A stretch of DNA of 64,000 nt from Henriciella aquimarina (GCF_002088975.1 NZ_NCST01000041.1:62001-126000); one strand, 5' to 3'; positions 52,605 to 61,333 are shown, counted from the first letter of the stretch. Made by a program: numbers and translations. The notes: generated from the letters alone by a model not told the origin.

Positions 52605-53582
52605 ATGCACTTTGTTTCAGAACCCTTCATCACCTCTGCCGTCAGCCAGGACGCCGTGACCGAGGCCATCCGCCAAGTCTATGCCGCCATGGCCGGCGGC
52701 GACGCGACGAATTTCCCGGTGGTGCGCGAGCGCCTTGGCTATGCCGACGCCATCTTCGGCTTCAAGTCCGGTTTCGACCGCACGACCGGCGGGCTCGGGG
52801 TCAAGGCAGGCGGGCTCTGGCCCGGCAATGCCGCAAAGGGGCTCGCCAATCACCAGTCCACCATCCTCCTGTTCGATCCCGACACCGGCGCCCCGGAGGC
52901 CCTCGTCGAGGCGGGCTATCTGACCGCCCTGCGCACCGCGAGCGCCAGCGCGCTGTCGACCCGGCTTCTGGCCCGTGACGATGTAAAGACGCTCAGCATC
53001 ATCGGCGCCGGCGGTCAGGCCCTTCACCAGATCCGCGCCGTCTGGGCGGAACGTAGCTTCGAGCGCGTCCTTGTCAGCGCACGGTCTCTGGCCGGGCCTC
53101 AGCGCGTTGCTGCGCAATTGAACAAGGAGGGCATAGAGGCCGTTGCAACCGACATGGAGACAGCCGCACGCGAGGCCGATGTGCTGATCACGATTACCCC
53201 CTCCTTCGAGGCTTTCGTCAGGGCCGCCTGGATCCGCGAAGGCACGCACATCGCCTGCATGGGCGCGGACACAAAAGGCAAGCATGAGGTCGAGCCCGGC
53301 CTGATCGCCATGACAGAGACCTTCGTTGACGAGCCCGCACAGGCCATCTCCATAGGCGAATGCCAGCACGCCTACGAGCTTGGTCTGATCGAGGAAGCCG
53401 CCCTTACGCCGATCGGCGCCGTCATTTCAGGTCAGGCCCCCGGACGCAGCAGCCCTGAGGCTATCACGCTCTTCGACAGCACCGGCGTCGGCCTGCAGGA
53501 TATTGCCGCTGCCCGCCTGGCCCTGAGAACGGCACAAGCCGCCGGTGCGGCGCTGGACCTGCGCGCCCTGGCAAAACAATAG
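52605..53582 (+). CDS. Ornithine cyclodeaminase/mu-crystallin family imine reductase, iminosuccinate reductase (BhcD)-like
   Basis: A 325-residue NAD(P)-dependent enzyme of the OCD fold. The substrate half includes FPVVRERLGYADAIFGFKSGFD, GLGVKAGGLWPGN and NHQSTILLFDPDTG; the Rossmann half has LSIIGAGGQALHQIRA. GTHIACMGADTKGKHEVEPGLIAMTETFVDEPAQAISIGECQHA closely recalls BhcD, the iminosuccinate reductase of the beta-hydroxyaspartate pathway, from memory. OCD-family relatives include alanine dehydrogenases and ketimine reductases, so the substrate is open. It lies 20 bases before the D-amino acid lyase gene. Confidence 0.78.
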   Translation: MHFVSEPFITSAVSQDAVTEAIRQVYAAMAGGDATNFPVVRERLGYADAIFGFKSGFDRTTGGLGVKAGGLWPGNAAKGLANHQSTILLFDPDTGAPEALVEAGYLTALRTASASALSTRLLARDDVKTLSIIGAGGQALHQIRAVWAERSFERVLVSARSLAGPQRVAAQLNKEGIEAVATDMETAAREADVLITITPSFEAFVRAAWIREGTHIACMGADTKGKHEVEPGLIAMTETFVDEPAQAISIGECQHAYELGLIEEAALTPIGAVISGQAPGRSSPEAITLFDSTGVGLQDIAAARLALRTAQAAGAALDLRALAKQ

Positions 53583-53602
53583 ATTTCGGGAGAGCCTCAC
53601 CC

Positions 53603-54748
53603 ATGACCACCAAACGCCCCCTCACCGAACTTCAGACGCCCGCGCTTCTTCTCGACCGGGCCCGCATGCGCGCCAATATCAAGCGGATGGCCGACCATGT
53701 CGGCAAACTCGGCACCGTCATCCGCCCGCATGTGAAGACCCACAAGAGCGCCCAGGTGATGCAGGACGTCATTGCCGGCGGGAACACCCAGGGCATCACC
53801 GTCTCAACCCTGCGCGAGGCGGAATATTTCTTCGACCAGGGTGAGCGCGACATCCTCTATGCCGTCGGCATTATCCCCTCCAAGCTCGAGGCCATCGCCG
53901 CCCTCGTCGCGCGCGGGGCGCGGATCAAGATCATCCTGGACAGCGTCGAGGCCGCCCGCCTCGTGGCGGAAAAGGCCGCCGAGCTTGGCCTCTCCCTGCC
54001 GGTGCTGATCGAGCTCGACGTGGACGGCCATCGCTCCGGCATCGCGCCGGATGGCGACCAGCTCATCCCCGTGGCCGACGCCGTCCTGCAAAGCGCACCG
54101 CATCTCCGTTTCCGGGGCGTCATGACCCATGCCGGGGAGTCCTATCACGCAACCTCCGAGGCAGACCTCAAGGCCGCCGCCCGCAATGAACGCGACATGA
54201 GCGTGCATGCCGCCGACCGGTTGAGACAGGCCGGCATCGAGGTGGACGAAGTCTCCATCGGCGCCACACCGACCGGCCTCTTCGCGGAAGACCTGAGCGG
54301 CATTACCGAAGTGCGCGTCGGCGTTTATGTCTTCTTCGACCTCGTCATGGCCGGGATCGGCGTCTGCGACACCTCGGAGATCGCGCTGAGCGTGCTTGCC
54401 TCCGTCATCGGCCATCAGGCCGACAAGCAGTGGGCCATCACCGACGCCGGCTGGATGGCCATGTCCCGCGACCGGGGCACGGCAAACCAGGCGGTCGATC
54501 AGGGCTACGGCCTCGTCCTCGGCCTTGATGGCGAGCCGATGGAGGATTTCTTCGTCGCCCGCACCAATCAGGAGCATGGCATCATCGAGTCGCGGAGCGG
54601 CGCAGGCGATCCGACCCGGCTGGCGATTGGCGACAGGGTCCGCATTCTGCCGAACCATGCCTGCGCAACCGCCTCGGAATATGACCGCTACTACGTGATC
54701 GAGGACGGCGAGATCGTCGCCGAATGGCCCCGCATCAACGGCTGGTGA
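53603..54748 (+). CDS. Fold-III PLP/zinc D-amino acid dehydratase or aldolase (DSD1 family)
   Basis: A 381-residue enzyme with an alanine-racemase-like barrel. The PLP lysine is K45 in RPHVKTHK. Near the C-terminus the pair H352-x-C354 (NHAC) matches the zinc ligands of eukaryotic-type D-serine dehydratase and D-threo-3-hydroxyaspartate dehydratase; D-threonine aldolases carry His-x-Asp there. Its substrate is therefore likely D-serine or a D-3-hydroxyaspartate. Coupling with the iminosuccinate-reductase-like gene favours the latter. The start has a GGGAGAG upstream. Confidence 0.8.
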   Translation: MTTKRPLTELQTPALLLDRARMRANIKRMADHVGKLGTVIRPHVKTHKSAQVMQDVIAGGNTQGITVSTLREAEYFFDQGERDILYAVGIIPSKLEAIAALVARGARIKIILDSVEAARLVAEKAAELGLSLPVLIELDVDGHRSGIAPDGDQLIPVADAVLQSAPHLRFRGVMTHAGESYHATSEADLKAAARNERDMSVHAADRLRQAGIEVDEVSIGATPTGLFAEDLSGITEVRVGVYVFFDLVMAGIGVCDTSEIALSVLASVIGHQADKQWAITDAGWMAMSRDRGTANQAVDQGYGLVLGLDGEPMEDFFVARTNQEHGIIESRSGAGDPTRLAIGDRVRILPNHACATASEYDRYYVIEDGEIVAEWPRINGW

Positions 54749-54758
54749 CATCCTCCAC

Positions 54759-54795
54759 GGCCCAGGGCCGCACGCCATAGGCGCGGCCCTGGGCC
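54759..54795. terminator. Hairpin between convergent genes
   Basis: A perfect 13-bp stem (GGCCCAGGGCCGC at 54759-54771 with its complement at 54783-54795) and an 11-base loop lie between the convergent lyase and Cys/Met-metabolism genes. There is no T tract on either strand, so it may act as a factor-dependent or bidirectional terminator. Confidence 0.6.
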
Positions 54796-54828
54796 AGACC
54801 CCGTCCAGCGGGTTGAAACAGGAATCTG

Positions 54829-56019
54829 TCAGAGGCTTGCAAGCGCCTGGGTGAGGTCCGCGATCAGGTCATCGGGATCCTCGATCCCGGTGGAATAGCG
54901 GATCAGGCTTTCGGAAATACCGAGCGCGGCGCGCTGTTCGGCGGTGCATTCGACATGGCTGGTCGTGGCCGGCGGGCCGACGGTGGTTTCGACCGCTCCG
55001 AGATTGGCCGCGGCATGGGCATGTTTGAGACGCGGCAGGAAGCGTTTCACATCCTCGAAGTCCCCGCCCTTGAGCGAGAAACTCAGCATGCCGCCAAAGC
55101 CGCGCATCTGACGCGCAGCGATCTCGTGGCCCGGATGCGACTCAAGCCCCGGATAATGCACCGTCTCGACCTTGGGATGACCCTCCAGGAACCGCGCCAC
55201 CGCCAGCGCATTCGCGTTCTGGCGCTCGATCCGCAGCGCGAGCGTCTTCATCCCGCGCAGCAGGAAATAGGCCGCCATCGGGTGCAGCGTGGCGCCGTTG
55301 ATCTCGCGGAAATGATAGATCTGCTCGACCAGCGGGCGCGCCCCGCAAATCACCCCGCCCAGCGCATCGGCATGGCCGCCGAGGAATTTGGTCGCGCTGT
55401 GCAGGACGAGATCGGCCCCGAGCGAGAGCGGGTTCTGGTTGATCGGCGTGGCAAAGGTGTTGTCCACGACAACCATTGCGCCCGCCTGCTTGCCCGCCGC
55501 CGAGAGCCGGGCGATATCGAGGATCTTCGCTGTCGGATTGGTCGGCGTTTCGAGATAGACGAGCTGACAGCCCGCTGCGATCTCGCGCTCGATCGCCTCA
55601 TGGTCGACCGTATCGCACAGCACCGCCTCGATGCCGAAGCGCGGCAGGAACTCCTGAAACAGGACCGAGGTACCGCCATACGTGTCCTTCACCGAAACCA
55701 CGCGGTCACCTGGCTTCAGCAGGCCGAACAGGGCCGAGCTGATGATGCCCATCCCGGTCGCGGCACTGGTGACGGCTTCGGCGCCTTCCAGCAGCCGGAC
55801 CTTCTCTTCAAAGGCGGCAACCGTGGGATTGGTGTTTCGGCCATAGATGTGGCCCGGCGCCTTGCCCAGTGCGACGGCCTGCCATTCATCGACATCCTCG
55901 TAGCCGAAGGCAACGCTGTGCACCACAGGCACCTGCGTGGCCCGGTCCATCCACGATCTTTCCTCGCCGCCCCAGATGCAGGCTGTCGATGCCGACTTGT
56001 ACGAGATTGGCTTACTCAT
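54829..56019 (-). CDS. Cys/Met-metabolism PLP enzyme (cystathionine gamma-synthase/methionine gamma-lyase type)
   Basis: A 396-residue fold-I PLP enzyme. Signatures are YGRNTNPTVAAFEEKVRLLEGAE, VYLETPTNPTAKILDI, VVVDNTFATPINQNPLSLGADLVLHSATKFLGGHADALGG (PLP lysine in SATK) and IRYSTGIEDPDDLIADL. The family covers cystathionine synthases and lyases and gamma-lyases, which cannot be told apart here. It is the last of the minus-strand peptide-utilisation series and may degrade a sulfur amino acid released from peptides. A TTGCATACAA box is 81 bases upstream. Confidence 0.85.
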   Translation of the reverse strand: MSKPISYKSASTACIWGGEERSWMDRATQVPVVHSVAFGYEDVDEWQAVALGKAPGHIYGRNTNPTVAAFEEKVRLLEGAEAVTSAATGMGIISSALFGLLKPGDRVVSVKDTYGGTSVLFQEFLPRFGIEAVLCDTVDHEAIEREIAAGCQLVYLETPTNPTAKILDIARLSAAGKQAGAMVVVDNTFATPINQNPLSLGADLVLHSATKFLGGHADALGGVICGARPLVEQIYHFREINGATLHPMAAYFLLRGMKTLALRIERQNANALAVARFLEGHPKVETVHYPGLESHPGHEIAARQMRGFGGMLSFSLKGGDFEDVKRFLPRLKHAHAAANLGAVETTVGPPATTSHVECTAEQRAALGISESLIRYSTGIEDPDDLIADLTQALASL

Positions 56020-56099
56020 TCTATGTCTACGCTCCCCTGAAACGCATTTTCACAAGCCGGCCTGAGCCGGCGGCGTGGCCTAGCTTGCACACATACATT

Positions 56100-56109
56100 T
56101 TGCATACAA
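56100..56109. promoter_or_regulatory. Candidate GntR-type box TTGCATACAA (copy 2)
   Basis: TTGCATACAA is nearly identical to the box at 51658 and lies in a locally AT-rich patch between the S9 peptidase gene and the PLP-enzyme gene. A further CATACAT precedes it by a few bases. Confidence 0.35.
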
Positions 56110-56161
56110 TGTTTTTGTTCGAGCATGACAGGGCTTGAGGCCCTGCCTGCCCGCGACACGG

Positions 56162-58375
56162 TCAGTCCTGCTTGTTTTCGTCGAGACGGTAGATGTCCGA
56201 CCGCCAGCGGTCGCCCATCATGTGACGCGCGAAGAACTGCCAGAGACGGCGCTGCTCATAGCTTCTGTCCTCGGCCATATCGTGGTCCTGACCGGGATAG
56301 ATCATGAACTCGAACGCCTTGCCGGCCTCGATCAGCGCATCGGCCAGACGCACAGAATGGGCGAAATGCGTGTCGGTGTCGCTGTCGCCATGATAGAGCA
56401 GGAAGGGTGCGTCCAGGCCGTCGGCGATGGCCTGATTGGTCTTCATATTCACCACCCACTCGCCATCTTCCTGCTCGACGCCGAAGAAGTATTCGCCGGA
56501 ATTCATCTCCGCGATCCGGTTGTCATGATTGCCGGAGCCAGCCGCCCCCGCCTGGTAGAGGTCTGGATAGGTGAACAGCAGCGCTGCCGTCATGAAGGCC
56601 CCGCCCGAATAGCCGAAGACACCGGCGCGGCTCAGGTCGAGCGCGTCGACCTGTTCGCCCAATTGCTCGAGCGTGGTCCGGCTGTCGGCCAGCGGATAGT
56701 CGCGGACATTGCCACGGCTATAGGTGAGGTACTCCTTCGCGCGCACGCCCTGCGCCTGCCCTCGCGTGGACGACGCCATGATGGCGAACCCCAGCTGCGA
56801 GAAGGCGACGCGGGAATCGGTCGGATAGAATTCGAGCGCGAAGTTGCCATAACCCGACGGGTTCGGCTGCGGGTTCACGAGGATGGGCACGGTCTCGCCC
56901 GGCTCGACATCGAAGGGCATCCAGAGACTGCCATAGAGCGGGGTCTCGCCGTCGGCGGCCACCGCCTCGAAGGGCAGCGGCGGCTCCCAGCCGGCCTCTT
57001 CCAGAGCGGAGATGTCGGTCTGGTAGAGGTCCATCAGCTTGTTGCCGTTCCCGTCCAGCAGGACAGAGCGCGGCGCCAGGTCGGGGCGGCTCCAGGTGTC
57101 GACCATATAGGCCCCGTCCGGCGACGGATGGAGGTGGTGATAGCCCGACTCAGGATTGAGCAGCACCGTCTCGCCCGTCTTGAGATCGACCCGGAAATGG
57201 TGACGGTAATGCGGATTCTCGCCTTCCTGAGCGCCATAGCCCGACACGATCAGGGTCCGGTTTTCCTCATCCACATGCAGGATGTTCTCGATCACGACCT
57301 CACCGTCTGTCAGCTGGCGCACCAGCTCCCCCTCGCCGGTATAGAGGTAGAGATGGTTGTAGCCGTCGCGGTCCGACAGCCAGATAATCTCCTTGCCGCC
57401 ATCAAGCACCCGGAAGACTGGATAGCGGACCGTAAAATATGGATCGCCCGTCTCGTGCAGGATGACATGGCTCTCGCCCGTCTCCGGATCGGCGGCGACC
57501 AGTTCGACCTCGCCATAGCCCCGGCTCATCCGCACATAATAGATCTCGCCGGTGCCTTCGGGCGCCTGGATCCCCTTGCCGATCGTGCCGACACCGATGT
57601 CCATATTGCCGACGAACTGGCCCGGCCAGCGGGCGGTATCGATCTGCACGGCCGTCTCGGCTTCGGCATCGAACACCCAGAGCTCCGGAATAGGAACATG
57701 CTCGTCACCGGCCGTCGCGAAGTGAAACTCCCGCAGTGCCGGACGCGGTTCGGCCAGCGCGTTCAGGATCCAGTACTCACCGACCTCACGATTGTCCCAG
57801 CGCTCCATCCAGAAGCGCTTGGCATCGGGAAACCAGCCCAGCCTTGCCCGGAAAGCTTTCTGGGAGTCCCAGCTGCCATCCTCGGCGGCAAAGCTGCGGC
57901 CCGGTTCGCCATCCGTGGTGAGCTGGGTCTGCTCACCGTCGGGCGAGATCAGGACGACATTGTGATCAACGACGCCGACACGGAAAGAGCCGTCGGGAGA
58001 CAGCAGCCCGGCTGGGCGCTCTTGCGCCGCTCCGCTGGCCGAGGCCTCCGGAGCAGCCGCGAACGTCTTCTCGCGCGCGGCGATGTCCACCGTCGCGCGA
58101 AAAGCCCCTTTGGCTGTGCGATAGTCGAAAGTGAAGCCCTGCCCGTCTTCGGACCAGTCGGGTTTCACAATGTCCGGATCGAAGCGATAATCCCAGGAGA
58201 AGCTGTCCTTCCGGCCCGCTGCCTGATCGACCGCGTCTTCCCCGTAGAGAAGCGCATAGACCTCTTTCGGCGTGAACCGTTCGGCCGCGGCATAATCCGG
58301 CCCATCGGCCATGGCGGCCCCGGGCACGAGCAGGAAAGCGGCGGCGAAAAGACTGGCGGGCTGGAGAAGACGCAT
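56162..58375 (-). CDS. Exported S9 prolyl oligopeptidase, dipeptidyl peptidase IV type
   Basis: A 737-residue secreted peptidase. A signal peptide (SLFAAAFLLVPGAAMA) is followed by a DPP4-type beta propeller to about residue 480 and an alpha/beta hydrolase domain. The nucleophile is S590 approximately, in GYSGGAF; the aspartate is in HGDSDTDTHF near 663 and the histidine in GQDHDM near 697. DPP4-type enzymes release X-Pro or X-Ala dipeptides. These would suit the POT transporter encoded two genes upstream. The usual GWSYGG motif reads GYSGGA here. Confidence 0.9.
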   Translation of the reverse strand: MRLLQPASLFAAAFLLVPGAAMADGPDYAAAERFTPKEVYALLYGEDAVDQAAGRKDSFSWDYRFDPDIVKPDWSEDGQGFTFDYRTAKGAFRATVDIAAREKTFAAAPEASASGAAQERPAGLLSPDGSFRVGVVDHNVVLISPDGEQTQLTTDGEPGRSFAAEDGSWDSQKAFRARLGWFPDAKRFWMERWDNREVGEYWILNALAEPRPALREFHFATAGDEHVPIPELWVFDAEAETAVQIDTARWPGQFVGNMDIGVGTIGKGIQAPEGTGEIYYVRMSRGYGEVELVAADPETGESHVILHETGDPYFTVRYPVFRVLDGGKEIIWLSDRDGYNHLYLYTGEGELVRQLTDGEVVIENILHVDEENRTLIVSGYGAQEGENPHYRHHFRVDLKTGETVLLNPESGYHHLHPSPDGAYMVDTWSRPDLAPRSVLLDGNGNKLMDLYQTDISALEEAGWEPPLPFEAVAADGETPLYGSLWMPFDVEPGETVPILVNPQPNPSGYGNFALEFYPTDSRVAFSQLGFAIMASSTRGQAQGVRAKEYLTYSRGNVRDYPLADSRTTLEQLGEQVDALDLSRAGVFGYSGGAFMTAALLFTYPDLYQAGAAGSGNHDNRIAEMNSGEYFFGVEQEDGEWVVNMKTNQAIADGLDAPFLLYHGDSDTDTHFAHSVRLADALIEAGKAFEFMIYPGQDHDMAEDRSYEQRRLWQFFARHMMGDRWRSDIYRLDENKQD

Positions 58376-58399
58376 CGTCCGGACCTTTCTGTAATCGGC

Positions 58400-59554
58400 T
58401 TAGAGAACCTGCAGCGTATGAGGGATCTTGGACAGGCTTTCACTGCCTGTCTCGTTGACGAGCAACGTGGCCCCGGCGCACCCGGTCGCCATCGCATCGG
58501 TATCGAGGAAAACCATGTGCGGGAAGAACACCATGCCCGGTTCGATAATGCGGTCATTGCCCCGGAAGATGAAGGCGCCTTCCATCCAGGTCGGCGGATA
58601 GGCGATGCCGATGGAGTAACCGCAGCCATTGAGCGCGCAATCGCGTTCGCCTGCCTTTTCGGCAACGCCTCGATAGGCATCGAACATGGCGCTCACCGGA
58701 TTGCCCGGCTTGCAGGCTTCCTTCGCCGCCTCGAAGGCCTCGATCGACAGCTTGCGGAGGTCTTTCTGCCGCTCGGTGACGCTGCCGACATAGAGCGTAT
58801 GGAAGAGGCAGCCATGATAGTGGAGATAGGCCGCGCCGAATTCGAGCTGAACCTGGTCGGTCTCCTGGATGACGTTGTGGTGGCCGGTGAAGTGGCGCAC
58901 CAGCATGGCGTGCTCACCCGTGCCGAGGATCCAGCGGCTGGCGGCATAGTCCCCGCCCATCTCGAACATCTTGTTGTGCATCGCGCCCATCAGCTCGCCT
59001 TCGGTCAGGCCGGGCTTCACAATGTCCATGGCGACGTTCAGGCAGGCATCGGCGATCTCGGCGGCCTTGCGGACATATTTGATCTCGCCGGGCGTCTTGA
59101 TGAGGCGCAGGTCGGCCACAAGGTCGGTCGCCTCGACGAGCTCTGCCTTGCCGGCAAAGGCCGTCTCGACCATGTTGGCGCGCTTGGCGCTCAGGCCGAA
59201 GGAATCGTATTCCACACCGAACCGCTTGCCCGAGCCGACAAGCTCCACCGCGATCTCAGAAAGGATCTCGGCCGGATTGATGTCTGGGTGGTCGTCATAG
59301 ATGCGCACATCCTCGATGATGGAGGTCATGCGCGCCGCGCGCCGGTCGGGCTCCCTTGTCAGCAGGGTGAACTGGCCGTCCGCTGTCAGGATCGCGGCCT
59401 GGAAGGAGATATACCCCATCGTGTCGTAACCGGTGAGATAATACATGCTTTCCTGACGGAAGAGCAGCATCGCGTCGAGATCCCGGCGCGCCATCTCCTG
59501 AAGCACACGCTTCTGACGCGCTTTCAGATCATCGACGGGAAAATGAAGAGCCAT
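58400..59554 (-). CDS. M24 aminopeptidase-P-fold protein lacking the metal ligands
   Basis: A 384-residue protein with a creatinase N-terminal domain (LFRQESMYYLTGYDTMGY) and a pita-bread C-terminal domain. In prolidases two Asp, one His and two Glu bind the metals. Here the segment LEFGAAYLHYHGCLFHT replaces both Asp residues, GYSIGIAYPPTWMEG lacks the His, and the two Glu positions are also changed. This resembles creatinase and ectoine hydrolase (DoeA), which work without metal; GYSIG-x-x-YPP is also seen in DoeA, from memory. No doeB gene is near. It probably cleaves an amide or amidine bond in the cytoplasm. Confidence 0.75.
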   Translation of the reverse strand: MALHFPVDDLKARQKRVLQEMARRDLDAMLLFRQESMYYLTGYDTMGYISFQAAILTADGQFTLLTREPDRRAARMTSIIEDVRIYDDHPDINPAEILSEIAVELVGSGKRFGVEYDSFGLSAKRANMVETAFAGKAELVEATDLVADLRLIKTPGEIKYVRKAAEIADACLNVAMDIVKPGLTEGELMGAMHNKMFEMGGDYAASRWILGTGEHAMLVRHFTGHHNVIQETDQVQLEFGAAYLHYHGCLFHTLYVGSVTERQKDLRKLSIEAFEAAKEACKPGNPVSAMFDAYRGVAEKAGERDCALNGCGYSIGIAYPPTWMEGAFIFRGNDRIIEPGMVFFPHMVFLDTDAMATGCAGATLLVNETGSESLSKIPHTLQVL

Positions 59555-59601
59555 AGGCTTGCCTCTCTTTTACAATACAAGAACAAAAACCGGGATGCGC
59601 C

Positions 59602-61194
59602 CTATCCCGCGTCAGCGCGTGACAGCATGGGCCGTCCGCGGCTGGCGCGTTTGATGGATGGACGCAGGAGGATGAGCGCCGCTGCGCTGAAGCAGCAGGC
59701 GAGGAGGATGCCCCAGAAGACCGTCTTCTGGCCGACATCATAGGCCAGGGCCCCGAACTCGCCGGCGAGCCATGTGCCGATGCCGAAAACGGAGTACCAG
59801 GCCCCGAACACGAACGGCACGAGCCGCTCGGGCGAAAAGCGGCTGACCGCCGCAAACATGGTCGGCCAGAAGAAGATGTCGCCCAGGCCGAAGCAGATAT
59901 AGGTCGCCACGATCCAGAGGACGTTGCTCTTGCCGTCCACGGCGAGGTCACGCTCATAGGCCGCGCCGAGCTGGAAGACATAGCCGATCGCCAGCAGCGC
60001 CAGCCCGATGGCGAGCTTCTGGGACACGTCCGGAGACCGTCCGGTCTTCTCCAGCCGGATCCACAGCTTGGCGAAGAGCGGAGCGAGCGCGATGAAGAAG
60101 CCGGTACTGATCGTCAGAAACCATGTCGCCGGCACTTCAAACCCGATCACCACACGGTCCGTCTGGGCGTTTGTGATGAGATGAAGGAGGCCGCCCTTCT
60201 GGTAGAACGCGAAGGCGTACACGATCGAGAAGAAGCTGCCGACGACAATCACGTTGAGCTTGGATCGCTCGCTGGCGGTGAGTTTCACCCGTTCGGCACC
60301 CGCCTCTGTCGGCTTGCGGTTGCCGGCATACCTGCCGACATCGCCGAGATAACGCCGCCGCAGCAGGATGAAGAACAGCACACCGAAGAACATCCCGGCG
60401 CCGGCCGCGCTGAGGCCATAGTGCCAGCCGAGCTTCTCACCCATCGTGCCGGCCACGAAATTCGCCGCGAAGGCGCCGACATAGACGGCCGCCAGGAAAA
60501 TGGTGAAGGCCGCGTCGCGCTGACGGTCGTCCTTTTCGTAGAACTTGCCGACCAGGGAGGTCACTGTGGGCTTGATGAAAGCCGTGCCGAAAATGATGAA
60601 AAACAGCCCGGCCCAGAAGCTCAGCGACGTGCAGACATAGGCCGCCTGCGCCACCAGCGTTCCGGCCTCGCTGCCGGTCAGCCGCTCGACAGCCGCCGCC
60701 AGGTCTGCCTGCATAGTGTCATTTACGAAGAGCAGGCCGCGCGGGAAGCCGGCGCTCGCAATCGCGTCATGCACGGGCACGCCGGAAATCTTTTCGAAGA
60801 GAAACGGGAAATAGGCCGGGCCACCGAGACAGAAATGGCCAAGCGTGACGAGGATACCGCCCCAGAGGACGCAACGCTGCTCGCCGAGCTTGGTACTGGC
60901 GAGCCAGCCGCCAAAGGTGGGCGTGATGTAAACGAGCGCGATATAGATGCCGTAGAGGCGGAGCGCGTCGGCTTCGTTCCAGCCGAACCCGTCATTGACC
61001 ACCGGGTCGGTGAGAAAGAGGACCAGGAGCCCCAGCATCCCGTAGAAGCTGAACCGCTCCCAGAGCTCGGTCCCGGCCACCAGGAAGAGCCCCTTCGGAT
61101 AGCCGAACAGCAAACCGCCGGGAGCTTTGACACCTGATTGTTCCGTGGAGGTCTCGCCTCCGCCCGGCTTGCTGCCGGCTTCGTTCTCCGTCAT
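59602..61194 (-). CDS. POT-family proton-dependent oligopeptide transporter
   Basis: A 530-residue major facilitator with the diagnostic ExxERF motif (GTELWERFSFYG) in the first helix and the FYEKDDRQRDAAFTIFLAAVYVGAFAANFVAGTMGE segment. It imports di- and tripeptides with protons. It is encoded between a TonB receptor and the M24 and S9 proteins, forming an outer membrane to cytoplasm route for peptides. The C-terminal two helices end in a basic tail. Confidence 0.9.
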   Translation of the reverse strand: MTENEAGSKPGGGETSTEQSGVKAPGGLLFGYPKGLFLVAGTELWERFSFYGMLGLLVLFLTDPVVNDGFGWNEADALRLYGIYIALVYITPTFGGWLASTKLGEQRCVLWGGILVTLGHFCLGGPAYFPFLFEKISGVPVHDAIASAGFPRGLLFVNDTMQADLAAAVERLTGSEAGTLVAQAAYVCTSLSFWAGLFFIIFGTAFIKPTVTSLVGKFYEKDDRQRDAAFTIFLAAVYVGAFAANFVAGTMGEKLGWHYGLSAAGAGMFFGVLFFILLRRRYLGDVGRYAGNRKPTEAGAERVKLTASERSKLNVIVVGSFFSIVYAFAFYQKGGLLHLITNAQTDRVVIGFEVPATWFLTISTGFFIALAPLFAKLWIRLEKTGRSPDVSQKLAIGLALLAIGYVFQLGAAYERDLAVDGKSNVLWIVATYICFGLGDIFFWPTMFAAVSRFSPERLVPFVFGAWYSVFGIGTWLAGEFGALAYDVGQKTVFWGILLACCFSAAALILLRPSIKRASRGRPMLSRADAG

Positions 61195-61239
61195 CTGGGA
61201 CCTGCCTTCCTCTTCTGCGTCTGACTGTCAGCCTGCTTA

Positions 61240-61287
61240 CCGGCATGTGCGCGCGTGTATGAGGGAGCACGACAGCACACATGCCGG
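61240..61287. repeat. Inverted repeat upstream of the peptide transporter gene
   Basis: CCGGCATGTG (61240-61249) and CACATGCCGG (61278-61287) are perfect complements around 28 bases. A second hairpin, GGGCAGC (61298-61304) with GCTGCCC (61314-61320), lies between it and the stop of the TonB receptor. Neither has a T tract. They may attenuate read-through between the receptor and transporter genes or stabilise the receptor mRNA. Confidence 0.5.
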
Positions 61288-61333
61288 AAGCAAGGCAGGG
61301 CAGCCCCAAGAGCGCTGCCCCACCCGCGGGACT

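Noticed and set aside
52605-54748. A full beta-hydroxyaspartate (Bhc) glycolate pathway
   Set aside because: Only a BhcD-like reductase is present. The lyase carries His-x-Cys zinc ligands unlike the BhcC aldolase, and no bhcA, bhcB or bhcR homologue is in the window.
56019-59554. Ectoine degradation (doe) cluster
   Set aside because: The M24 protein resembles DoeA in some motifs, but no doeB, doeC or doeD gene and no ectoine transporter is next to it.
56135-59743. 1202-residue open frame on the plus strand
   Set aside because: It is antisense to the S9 and M24 genes, which have clear motifs. Its composition is the Arg/His/Gly/Ile-rich pattern of a GC-rich shadow frame, with no recognisable domain.
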